DNA of 64,000 nt from Lottia gigantea (Eukaryota; Mollusca; Gastropoda; Lottiidae). The DNA lies in contig NW_008711185.1 of assembly GCF_000327385.1 (NCBI RefSeq), forward strand, positions 806,107 through 870,106. The letters are read 5' to 3'. The position numbers and the translations under genes are program-made. Shown here piece after piece: positions 25,375-35,719 of this stretch; within the stretch, counting starts at the first letter, position 1, and every line of letters begins with the position of its first letter. The notes beneath the pieces are model-generated. The model saw nothing but the letters and a program-made list of their open reading frames with translations, had not been told where the DNA came from and did no database searches.

Positions 25375-25560
25375 TTACATGAAGGGATTGCAAAGAGGTT
25401 TTCTAGAAAAATTTTATTTTATGTGTATCGGTGAGAATTTTAGTGTTTGATGACGTCACAAATCTCAAAATATGCTTTATCATTATGAAGATTAGTGACG
25501 TCAGCTTATTTTAGTAGAATTGCAGGAACCACAGACGTCTGACTGAAAATTGAATTGTCC
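25375..25560 (+). mobile_element. MITE family B, diverged copy
   Basis: Left end GAAGGGATTGCAAAGAGG and TTTTCTAGAAAAATTTTATT. An internal GGAACCACAGACGTCTGACTG segment corresponds to the inverted GTCTGNGGTTCC part of other copies. The right end is not clear. Confidence 0.55.
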
Positions 25561-25639
25561 CATATTGTACCATATATTTTTGATGTGTGACAATAATATA
25601 GATATAATATAGATATACGTCTAGAGAATTTGGCATTTA

Positions 25640-28320
25640 TTTCGCTGAATATTCAAAAATATGAGTTTTGCAACACCAACCAAAAAATAAGACGCCGTTA
25701 AAATGTTTACGTAAATTTTGGTATCTGGGCCCATATCCTCAGGAATGTTAAGTCTGCCGCAGACGAGAGGAACTAGCTGAGCTGTCTGCCTCGAGAGGCT
25801 GTCAGCTCAGCAACATTCTCATTACTTTTTTCACCGCAGACGATAGCTCTCGCTTGAGCTATTGTCTCACTAGAAAATCTTCGTCGAATTCCGTACGTCA
25901 ACGAAAACATCGGAAGAACGTTCGGACTGCATCCATGTCACGTAAGTGATCAAAATTATGGAGGTCAATTTGCGCCATTAATCCATTCTCTACCGTAAGA
26001 AATGTAAAATATCTTATTACCTATTACTTATAATTCAAACAACATAATGATTGAAATGCTAAAATCAAGTGTTTATATTCACATGTAACATAACTAAAGT
26101 CCTTTCAAATAGTTTATTTAGCATCTTCCAAAATTTTTGCTATGCCCTCAATGTCCTCAAATGGCAAATGGCATAGGTCTTGGCCTAGTGAGTAGTGTAC
26201 GAATGTAAACAATTACCGGATTGCGGCGCTTAATAAATCTGCTAAATTCTGATCTCTGTGTTACTCTTATTATATACTTACCTATTTCGATGTATTGATT
26301 GAATGCACTGAGCATTAGCTAAAAAATAAAAATGAGCTATTCACCTCACCTCATTTATCGTACATCTAGAGTTTCTCGTACGGGCCAGTTTAATCCAGAG
26401 TTAAATCATGGGAGTGGGAGGTAACTCTTAAAATACTTGTCATTGTTTAGTTTTCAACTTTTCTGAAAAGCCCCGATGAAAGGATTTCTTTTGAAATGAA
26501 AATATATAAAGGGTCATGGGATGTTCTTTGGAAGGGAGGGGGGAAGATACAGTATTTTATCATTTTTCAGACCGACAACATTTGTTGGGAGCAGTCATTG
26601 TTTAACAGAATGACGTAGCAATGCTGAAAATTCAATAGGGTCGCGACCTTGGTAATTTGCATAAAAGATGATTCATTTGAGATAAAACAGAAGACATAAT
26701 ACACTAAAGAAGTTGCCCTTATCATTTTACTACAAACATTTTCCAATTTAGAAATGACACTTTACAGTTTAAAATACACTTCTGATATTTATCAAAAAGG
26801 ACGGTGGTTTAATATTAAAGATTTTTGGAAGATGCTAAATAAACTATTTGAAAGGACTTTAGTTAAGTTACATGTGAATATAAACATTTGATTTTAGCAT
26901 TTCAATCATTATGTTGTTTGAATTATAAGTAATAGGTAATAAGATATTTTACTTTTGTTTTTGAATCAGTGAATTAGATAAATCGGTAGAGAATGGATTA
27001 ATGGCGCAAACTGACCCCCATACAAAATGGCCTCATTTTCCTGTTTTGGAATTCTGCAGAAAAAAACAGCGTATAGACATGGATAGTCTTGCCACGTTCA
27101 GCAAGTTGATCTTCTAAAAATTGCATCATTCACGGTTACCATAATAATACCACGCGATCCGTCAACCCGTTTACTATTGGTAGCTACTTTTTCTAGCTCA
27201 GCCCGCACACGGTGAATGCCTTGCCTCTTTAGGCAGAAAATATAACAAGATAGATATTTTCCCCACAGCCTCTCGAGGCAGAAATCTTACTAAAAATTCA
27301 GCGCACACGGGGGAAACAGCTCAGCTCCCAACCTCTTGAGGCAGGCAGCTCAGCTGGTTCCTCTCGTCTGCGGCAGGCTTTACATGCAATTCTTCTGCAG
27401 CTGTCGGCATTGGTCGCACTTCATTGAGTCGGCGTTGGATCTCATTCCACGAGTGTTCAATTAGAGTCAAAACCGGACTGAGAGCAAGCCAAAGTATGAC
27501 TGGCAGTGTGGGATCGGGCGTTAGTTGTGGTTTCGGTGACAGGCAGAAAAAGCCAAGATGTGGGATCTGAGGACTTGGTCAATGTAGCGGAGAGCTCTAT
27601 TACCCCTGCCTGGACCAATATTCTGAAACCAGGCCCCCACTCTGGTTCAGTCCAATTCAACCCCCAAACCATGATACTTGGACCGCCCCACGACACCAGC
27701 ATCAGCATAACGTTCGCCAGACCCTGACTTTGCCATCCACCGTGAAAACACAGTAACAACTTCATCGGTGAAGATGATTCTTCTCCATAGCTGTTGACGC
27801 CAATTCTGATGCTGCCTAGCCCATTGCAGTCAGGCCTGTCGGTGATGATCTCTCAAGATGGGTCCACGAGCAGGAGGGTGGCAGGAGATGTTGTTGGCAG
27901 TGAGGCGACGTCGGACTGTACGATCACTGACGTTGGTGGTTGCCAATGGCCTGTCGAGCTGTTTCAGTGGTCGTTTTGCAGATGTTGTCGTATCATGCAC
28001 CGATCTTGTCTGTGTGTGGTAACTTTTGGACTGCCACTACGCGGACGGTCGTTGGTGTTGTTGTAGCGATGTTGCAAACGATATATCGTTCTGACGTTGA
28101 CATAGAATGCATTTTCAACGACCTGTGCACTCTGTCCTGCTTGCAGTCTTCCGATCGCTTGTTGTCTCTCATTTCCTGGTGATCTTGTCATGGCTGATAA
28201 ATCGAAAGGACGAATATTCACGTGTATCATGATTTTGCCGCAACGTTTCAGCAATGGGTCCCATTTCACTTTTGCAGACTGCGTTTGGGCAACCAAAAAA
28301 GGACCAGTAGAATGTTAAAT
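25640..28320 (-). pseudogene. Tc1-like transposase gene, broken and split by another transposon
   Basis: On the - strand from ATG at 28191 the frame reads as a Tc1 transposase: helix-turn-helix region (MTRSPGNERQQAIGRLQAGQ), then DRPRSGSPKVTT, the linker typical of this family. Further on are the first catalytic Asp context (IIFTDEVVTVFSRW), the second region NARSHTAS, where the catalytic Asp is lost, and IEHSWNEIQRRLNEV with the Glu. The gene is then interrupted at 27379 by a long-inverted-repeat element. The frame resumes on its other side at 25750 (TFLRIWAQIPKFT), followed by stops. Internal frame changes and stops show that it is dead. The outer terminal inverted repeats were not confidently located. 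Confidence 0.85.
25751..27379. mobile_element. Long-inverted-repeat (foldback-like) element inserted in the Tc1 gene
   Basis: 1629 bp with terminal repeats AGTCTGCCGCAGACGAGAGG (left) and the inverse of AGCCTGCCGCAGACGAGAGG (right). The target duplication is TTA (25748-25750 and 27380-27382). Inner arms also pair over about 200 bp: 25945-26165 against 26815-27030 reversed, including AACATAATGATTGAAATGCT. Sub-terminal palindromes of the GCCTCGAGAGGC kind occur on both sides. There is no transposase. A 3-bp TTA/TAA duplication is typical of PIF/Harbinger, so a Harbinger-mobilised non-autonomous element is the best guess. Confidence 0.8.
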
Positions 28321-28550
28321 CTAAATCAGTTGACTAAAAAACACGGCAGAATCAGAGTCAGTTAATTTTTGTCCAGTATCTATTGCCTTTCAGTATATAT
28401 TGACTATTGATTATTGCTATCAGTCAATCCGTGTAATTGTCTCCTACCCGTTGGTGAACAAAACTGTATATTCTAGCCGGCTGCGGCCATTTTACCCGAG
28501 AGACGATTTTCCTCGCTTTCTCGCCTTTTTCCTCGCCTTTTTTCGGTCTG

Positions 28551-29093
28551 TCCGTTCACATTATTTGTAATCGAATGAGAATCTAGCATTAAGTCGATTT
28601 TGTTTATTAAAGAATAAAAATTGCATATATATGTTTACGAAATGGGATGGGCAACAAACAAATGCGTCTCCTTTTCTATTTTGAATCTATCCGAAAATTA
28701 ACTCATGTTTAATGAATATCAACTGACGTCTTATGCCATGTTAAACATGATCTGGAATTTGAAAGGAAAGAGTATTTATAGTGTTATCGAAAATCTTCAC
28801 AAGCTATCTATTAAAAATAGCCTATCAAGCATAAAAACTGTTTGCATTTTGTATTTAAAATCGGTACCCATATCGGTGGGTCCGTTCACGTTATTGGTAA
28901 TCGAATGAGAATCTGGCATTAAGTCGATTTTGTTTATTAAAGAATAAAAATTGTATATATATGTTTACGAAATGGGATGGGCAACAAACAAATGCGTCTA
29001 CTTTTCTTTTTTGAATCTATATCCGAAAATTAACTCATTTTTAATAAATATCAACTGACGTCTTATGCCATGTTAAACATGAACTGGAATTTA
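28551..29093. repeat. Tandem duplication with 331-bp period
   Basis: The segment beginning CCGTTCACATTATTTGTAAT at 28551 recurs at 28882, and about 210 bp are nearly identical, including AAATGGGATGGGCAACAAAC. Just upstream, at 28497-28540, is a CTCGCTTTCTCGCC-type pyrimidine run. No gene. Confidence 0.85.
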
Positions 29094-29403
29094 GTTTTCA
29101 ACCAATTATAAATCTTAGGGAGTATTGGTTGTAATTTGGTACTAATGACAAAGTTACGAAAGCACAGGCACAGGACTTATAACTTAGTGTGTAATTAATC
29201 AAACATAAAAACTTTTGAAAAACCGGACCGGGACACTTTGTTAAAAAACTGTTTTTGGGAGTCTGTAGGGCTTATTATTATATGGACCAATTAAACTCGG
29301 TTTTCTTTTTTATGTTCTTTGTAACAAGATAAAATTAATGTGTACAAATATTTTTACAAAAATTCGATTTTTAGTTTTCTGATTGATATGAAATTCACTC
29401 AAC

Positions 29404-29740
29404 GGTGGCATTCCGCTTTTTGTACGTAAAAGATTTTTTTTTTTTTTTTGCTCAAATTTGTGACCAAAAGATATACCAAAATCTAGAAAAATGAATAATG
29501 ATATGTAAGTTTTAACTTAAGAAATCCAGTCGTTAAACGCCAAAACTATTCTATAAGCTTATGACGTAGGCCTAGGCTACACATGACATAAACTTTGTAA
29601 GTTTGTATTGTTTTTATTAATTGCAAGAAAACTACTGTGCGGATTTAAGCAAATTAAACGCTTTATTTTAGAGAAATATATGTCGCCTAATTTTTCTGAA
29701 GGTTCCAACTAAAATTATTGAGCCATTAAAAAGACATCAA
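29404..29740 (+). mobile_element. MITE family D, partial copy
   Basis: Left GGTGGCATTCCGCTTTTTGT resembles the end of the 23164-23816 element. The inner right sequence GAGAAATATATGTCGCC, then ATTGAGCCATTA, matches it too. TTAA flanks are not clear. Confidence 0.55.
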
Positions 29741-30009
29741 AACTAGGTCAAACTAATTGATTAACGATCCATTTGTTAATTAACCTATTGAAATCAAATT
29801 CAGTTTGATCCAGTAAGGAATTGCCCTTGGTTATTAAAGGGTTTAGAATTTGATCTGTAGCGTATTTATCCAATTTTGATGAAATTTTGAATAAATGTGT
29901 ATTATGATGAGACATTGTTCGTGTTTGAATTTGGTGATAAACTGTTTTTAAGGTACTGCCTTGACAAATAAGAATATAAGAATTATCATTTTTAAACCAC
30001 TAAAGACAT

Positions 30010-32940
30010 TTCTGAGTGTATGTTATCTTGTCTGCAAGCTATGTTTTGCCACTCTAAAGCTGATCTTTTCACTGTAGAAAATGTTATAACACATTGCATT
30101 ACTTTAAATGAGTTTGTTTCCAGAATGAAAGAACATGTAACCTCCACCAAAAATGAAGATGGAAAATCGGCCTTATCTGAACACCTCATAAAGTTTCCTA
30201 ACCACAAAATCCAATGGCAAGACCAATCTATCATAGCCTCCAACCTCCCTAACAAGCAAAAACGACGAATTCGAGAAGCTCTAGATATTTAGAGACGCTT
30301 TCCAGAGATCAACCGCGACAATGGACATTTCCAAGATATGGCTAAACTAATCTCTCCTCCCTTCCCCCCACTCTCTACATGTTTCTTCCCTTCATTCTCC
30401 CATTCTCCTCCCAGTGCCTTTTTCATTAGCTTATGTTTGCTCGGTACCTCCTCATGACGTCGCATTGTTCATACACTTTTATCTATTGTCTCTCTTAATC
30501 ACTTGTTATTACCCTTTTTATCTATTGTCTCTCTTAATCACTTGTTATTACCCCTTTTATCTATTGTCTCTCTTAATCTCTATATTGTTTCATGTTGGTA
30601 TATATTTTGTTATGTTTTATTCTCTTGCCAAGATACAAGTGAACGTCGCCAATTCTCTCAGCGAGAAGCACTCGTTGGAGAATGGCACTCCGCAAGGCTC
30701 TGTTATTAGCCCTACCCTCTTCAGCATTATGATCAATGATCTGGCCCTGGATTATGTAAAGCATATAGAGCTCTCGGTTAGCACGGCTCTATATGCAGAT
30801 GACAGTTCGATATGGACTGGTCACAATGACCTCAATAAAGTTAAATGGCGTATGCAAACTGCTCTGAACCAAGTTGCTAAATGGGCAAACGACTGGGGCT
30901 TCATTATTTCGGAAGCTAAAACCGCCGGTTTGTTTTGCAGCAGAAAGACAGATCACGACAGTATTGAACTTAGACTGAATGGTGTGAAGATTAAGCATGA
31001 GAATTCAGTAAGGTTCCCGGGAGTACACTTTGAACACAGTGACATTGACTATATCTGTAACCGGTCTACAAAAATCTTAAATGTTATGCGTTATGTTTCA
31101 GGTACCACATGGGGAGCAAACAGAGAAACTCTAATGATGATGTCACTGGTTCGTTCAGTTATTGATTATGGTTGTATTGCCTATGGTAAAGCAAGTGATA
31201 CTCAACTGAAGAAACTCGACGTTCTACACATGAAAGCTATACGTATTGCCACCAGGGCAGCCGTATACGAAGAATGAGGCGCTGCTTGAGGTGGGAGAGA
31301 AACCCCTCTCTCTTCGGAGGGAGGAGCTATCTCTCAAATTCTGGGGGAAACTTCAGTATTTGTCCGAAAGCTGTCCAACGTATTCCAGCATCAGAAGATT
31401 TACTCGTGTCGGAAATAACCAGAAGAATCGGAGTATTTCTTACGGGAAAGCGGTCACTGTTCTATTGAGAGAGCATCAGCTCGATCAAGTAACGATCCTT
31501 GAACGACGCCTATCGGCTACTCCGTTTTGGAAGGTTACCAACCCGACAGTCAACACCCAGCTGATCCAGAGTACCAACAAGCATGAGAACCCAGTGGGAG
31601 CAAGAGCTCGGGCTCTTGATCTCATTGATTCCGTGTACGCCGACCATTTGAAGATCTACACCGATGTTCCAAGAGTAGTACTGCAACAGGTTACGGTTTG
31701 TGCATCCCAGCAAAAGGCATCCGCATCAGTAAAAGGATCCCCCCGCACTGTTCAGTGTTCACAGCAGAACTTCTTGCCATCAGGGACGCGGTAGCATGGC
31801 TGTCCGTCAATCACAAGGAGCATGCCGCAATTCTATCCGACTCGCTAGGCAGCCTCCAATCTATTTTTTTTCACCTCTTCTAATTGCTGGTCAGAAGTTA
31901 TTTCCGAAATAAGAAGAATGATCCACAACTACCAAACCTACAACGACCAGAAGATTGAATTAGTATGGGTTCCATCACACGTCTCCATTCCTGACAATGA
32001 TCAAGCAGACCGTTGTGCCAAGGAAAGTCTGAGTCTGGAGGATATCGAGCCTGTAGAATACTCCTATTCGGAATTCTGCAGTATCGTATCTTCTAGGATC
32101 AACCAAAAAAGGGCGACATGTTACGGAACCTCGACACCGCAAGATACCAGATTGATCCGAAGATACCAAACCAAACCAAACCAAACCATCCATCTGTAGC
32201 CATCTGCAAAGTGGCAACCAGACTCCGGACCAACAACGTACTACGAGACCATCAGTTCAACGCCATTAAATGTCGCTGCGGCCACGTTGCCACAAGGTCG
32301 CATGTCCTCATTCAATGCACTGAACTGAAACCCACTCGTAAGCCACTGCTAGAGTACCTGGAAACCAACGGCATACCACTCACCATACAGAATGTTTTGG
32401 CTCCACCCGAGGACCACTGGTATACGATAATGGAACTAGTCTTCCATTTTATAACCAAATCTGTCTTGAACAGGTAGGCTAAGTTTTTATACTCAAAGTT
32501 TCTTAACACTTTTTAATTATATCCAATCAATTCAACAAGTTTCATTGCAGAAACATCAGAGAAAATCCCTCCCCCTTTTGTTGAAAGCTCCCCCCCCTTC
32601 CCCCGAGTTTGGAAGAATGAAGGAGACCAAGTAACTCACGCCACACCATCCAGGGCCGAGTTTCACCGCCATGTCATTCAACCCGACCAGATCTAACGAA
32701 GAATCAACAACCAAACCAACAACACCGAATCATCCAATTTGATCCAATCCAACTACCAACTACTACGAGTACCAACAACCTAGTTTGCGATATCAGCATC
32801 TACTGGAAGCGAACGTTAACTTGTCATCTACCACCTACCTACCATTCTCTTGCCATTACATCTGATGACGACACGTGTATATTGTGTTGAAACGTTATGT
32901 GCCCAACCTTATTAAAGAAGTGTGTTATATTCCATAATAT
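30010..32940 (+). mobile_element. Penelope-like element remnant (endonuclease end and 3' region), fossil
   Basis: The 30020-30292 frame ends FPNHKIQW...KQKRRIREALDI, the C-terminal signature of the GIY-YIG endonuclease domain of Penelope-like retroelements. The non-coding 3' region follows (with three copies of a TTTATCTATTGTCTCTCTTA phrase at 30475-30580). It resumes after a LINE insertion at 32844 with TCTGATGACGACACGTG...TTGAAACG, the kind of 3' motif seen in this group. The reverse transcriptase part is absent. The copy is truncated, old and non-functional. Confidence 0.6.
30631..32843 (+). mobile_element. LINE (RNase H-bearing, I/Jockey group), 5'-truncated
   Basis: 2213 bp flanked by the 12-bp duplication ATTCTCTTGCCA (30619-30630 and 32844-32855). 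The first part encodes the late half of the reverse transcriptase: ENGTPQGSVISPTLFSIMIN, then the catalytic ALYADDSS, then WANDWGFIISEAKT. After that comes an RNase H domain (FTAELLAIRDAVAWL, ILSDSLGSL, ELVWVPSHVSIPDNDQADRC), then a CRCGHVATRSHVLIQC zinc-binding end and the stop near 32475. At least two frame changes break it. The 3' UTR ends in a short CTAC-type tail. The endonuclease and first ORF are missing, as in ordinary 5' truncation during target-primed reverse transcription. Confidence 0.9.
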
Positions 32941-33131
32941 TGTCTTGTGTTTTTGTTATATAAGTTTGTCTGTGGTAAAAATATAGATTATCAGTCAATA
33001 ATGTAGTTTCAAATCAGGAGATAAAACTAAATAATTTTCTGTTAATTTCAATAAATCATCAATGATAATGGTAAATCAATTCAGAACTATGTTTATTTGT
33101 ACATTGTTTTTCTTTAAATCAATCAATATTT

Positions 33132-33490
33132 TTAAAGGGATAGATTCGCCATATTCGGGGATTGATTTGGGTCTTAAATATATGTAAATAGTCTTCAGTA
33201 CTACAAATGTAGTTAAAACGCAGAATTCCTTCAAAAAAAACCCACACTATGAATTACACTTTCTATTTTATTTCTTTTCTATTACAGTCTCAGGCAAAGA
33301 CGAGTCGTCTTTTTAACTTTCTAGCGCGGGAAATTCAGGACACACATGGCCTTGAAGGCTCAAATTTCGGCTTTGAGCTTCAAAGACTAAAAAAAAACGT
33401 TTCTGAAACTAAATTACGACTGGCCAAACGGATGGCGAACATGTCCGTATAACTCTTCTTACTTTAGGACAATATTTTCATCCCTATTAA
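33132..33490 (+). mobile_element. TTAA-flanked MITE (family E)
   Basis: Starts TTAA (33132-33135) then AGGGATAGATTCGCCAT. A degenerate inverse (TTTTCATCCCTATTAA) ends at 33490. The left half matches a copy at 41066-41200 (TTAAAGAGACAGATTCATCA; also AAGGCTCAAATTTC). A short frame at 33285-33452 after a TTACAG looks like a terminal exon, but part of it lies in this repeat. Confidence 0.55.
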
Positions 33491-33964
33491 TAAAAGATTT
33501 TCAAGTTCCTCCTTCTTTGATGACTTGTTAAGATAATATAACTATACTATTATAGGCTTTGTCGTTGTGACCGAATACCTTGTACTGTATACTGATTCTA
33601 GAACGAAGTGGTAACTTTAACAGAGATCAAAAGAAGTAAAAAGTTAAATTGATTTACTTTTAAAAGTACTGTATTCGTGATTTACGGACATTATCATTTT
33701 TCAAACCTCATTCGAAGAAACTCTGCCGAAAAGAAAGGGTGTGTAACGTTATCATTTTCCAATAAATACGATGAATAAATTGCAAAGGAGAGAAGTCGAG
33801 AAAAGGGTATTATCAAAGTGATAAGTTTTCTTCTGTAAAGTCTGTGGTCGGCGGAATTAGAACTTATGATTTGAACAATAAACTATCTTTAGATTTGGGA
33901 CAAGCCATAAAATTAACAAGAAGGATTCCAGAAGAATAAAGTTGGCAACAAAGAAGATAACAAA
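33491..33964. other. Upstream region of the GON-domain gene
   Basis: AT-rich flank. No splice acceptor is evident just before the ATG, so the gene may be intronless throughout. No TATA box could be assigned firmly. Confidence 0.3.
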
Positions 33965-35158
33965 ATGGCGATCTGGTGCGATTTGTGTGTCTTAATCTAT
34001 TTGGTGAGCAAGATATGTATGGCTCAACAATGTTTTGATTCACAAACACAAACGTTAGAAGGTAGTTTGGTCGGACAGAAATTAGAAGAATCGCCATTCA
34101 GTAAGCTTTCATCTCTGGGACCTTTAGACTGTTACAGAAATTGTCGACGTCATTCTTTGTGCCAGGCTGTAAATTTCCAATCTGTTTCTTACCAATGTGA
34201 ATTATTATCAGAAGCTGGTGGTAATTTTGTTACCAATATGACCTACAATTTTATTGATGTTCGTTCTTGGACACACGATTTTCTAGGCAATTGTAATCAA
34301 CACAATTGTTCTAATAATACATACTGTGAAGAGGATATTATGGGTTTTAGCTGTATACCATTTGGCTGTATGGGTGTACCATCTTCAGAGAATGTTAATA
34401 CCACATCATTTACCAGTAAACTACTGTGGAATCTTAACGAAAGTGTTCTGTATGTTTGTAATAGAGGATATTATCCATCACAAAATGTTTTTTGTGAATA
34501 CACGGGGAATTTTACCACCTTTATATGTAAACCATTTGAAAAATGTTTTGATATAAGAGAGTGTAATCCTACGGCGGAAGAAGGAGAATTCATCATCTAT
34601 TCCTCCAAAATTTCAGCATGGTTAAAATTGTTTTGCCAAAACATGTATGGAGCATACATAACACTTGTTTATAATAACTTTGCCACCTTTCGGGCTATAA
34701 CCAGATCAAATTCTACTTGTCAACATGTTGAGTTAGACCCAAGTACTATCGGTGCAGGCGAGACTAACTTTCACAGACTTCGTTATTTACTGGCGAATGG
34801 AAAGATAAAAACATTTAGTTCGTTTTACCAAACCACTACTCATACACGTCAAGAGTTTGGCTCGGCAGGTGACTGTTATGTTAGAGATAATTCCAGTCAA
34901 TGTGGTGTATTGGGCTATTTTAGAATTGATTTTAGAGATACAGGTTTAAGAATCGCACCGACTACAACTTGGGAACTGTATGGTAATGACAGTGCTATAG
35001 TGAATATAACAAAAAGTTATGATGATCAAGTTATTGAAGGGCACTGTGGAGGTAATTGTGGTGGATGTCGGGCTGGACAATATATAAACGTGGAAGCATA
35101 TCCATATTATGTTCCTCAAATGGAATTCGCCTTTTCTTGTATGAATTTGACGTTATAA
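33965..35158 (+). CDS. Secreted PAN/EGF/GON-domain protein, single exon
   Basis: 397-residue intact frame. Residues 1-20 are a signal peptide (LCVLIYLVSKICMA). About 23-105 is a Cys-rich PAN/apple-like module (DCYRNCRRHSLCQAVNFQ, then a CELL strand). About 108-135 is an EGF-like Cys cluster (GNCNQHNCSNNTYCEEDIMG). About 135-190 is a short CCP/sushi-like segment with LYVCNRGYYP. From about 192 to the end is a GON domain, known from the C-terminus of ADAMTS9/ADAMTS20. Its hallmarks are seen: CFDIRECNPTAEEGEFIIYS, FGSAGDCYV, LGYFRIDFRDTGLRI, and the final HCGGNCGGCRAGQYINV. Many Asn-X-Ser/Thr sites and no membrane helix suggest an extracellular glycoprotein. There is no protease domain. Exact role unknown; carbohydrate or matrix binding is a guess. 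Confidence 0.88.
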   Translation: MAIWCDLCVLIYLVSKICMAQQCFDSQTQTLEGSLVGQKLEESPFSKLSSLGPLDCYRNCRRHSLCQAVNFQSVSYQCELLSEAGGNFVTNMTYNFIDVRSWTHDFLGNCNQHNCSNNTYCEEDIMGFSCIPFGCMGVPSSENVNTTSFTSKLLWNLNESVLYVCNRGYYPSQNVFCEYTGNFTTFICKPFEKCFDIRECNPTAEEGEFIIYSSKISAWLKLFCQNMYGAYITLVYNNFATFRAITRSNSTCQHVELDPSTIGAGETNFHRLRYLLANGKIKTFSSFYQTTTHTRQEFGSAGDCYVRDNSSQCGVLGYFRIDFRDTGLRIAPTTTWELYGNDSAIVNITKSYDDQVIEGHCGGNCGGCRAGQYINVEAYPYYVPQMEFAFSCMNLTL

Positions 35159-35336
35159 GAAGCAAATTAATATTGAAGACTTACAAAATATACCATGCCT
35201 CTTATTGACTCGAGCTCACCTCATGCCAATGACAATTAGTTTTATGTATCTATTGTATTGTAGCACAGTAATGGAATTCCCTGAACAGTAATGCTTCAAT
35301 TGTGTATGACTTTATTTACCTTTCACATAATATATA

Positions 35337-35673
35337 TTAAAGATGGTTTCCCTTATTTTCATTCATGAAAATAAAAATGCTAATACTTTGGCCTATATGG
35401 TAGAGGTAGAGGTGTTCCGTTCACTTGCAAAAATACCAGTTTGTCTCACATGTCCATAATTAAATCATAATTAGCTAAATTAGAAGAAAATTACCAGCAG
35501 AATTCCCATGAGTCAAAAAGTATTTTTTTGTTTATCCAGACCGTACAAACATGGACATTTATGATTGGTTAAAACTCTTAATTATATGCAATAAGATTAT
35601 AATGATATGATTAAGAATACATGATAATTAATTAGAAACACTGACAATAAAAAACAAGGAAACCCATCTTTAA
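35337..35673 (+). mobile_element. MITE family A, complete copy
   Basis: TTAA at 35337-35340 and 35670-35673. Terminal inverted repeats AGATGGTTTCCCTTATTTT and AAAACAAGGAAACCCATCT. 337 bp; non-coding. It lies about 180 bp downstream of the GON-domain gene stop. Confidence 0.88.
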
Positions 35674-35719
35674 CTTATTGTCGGATTAGAGAGAGTGTCG
35701 GAGTACTCAAAAGTATCAA

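Noticed and set aside
33249-33452. Possible terminal exon (after TTACAG) encoding SQAKTSRLFNFLAREIQDTH...
   Set aside because: Part of it lies in a dispersed repeat also present at 41.1 kb, and no upstream exon was found. A domesticated exon is not excluded, but support is too weak.
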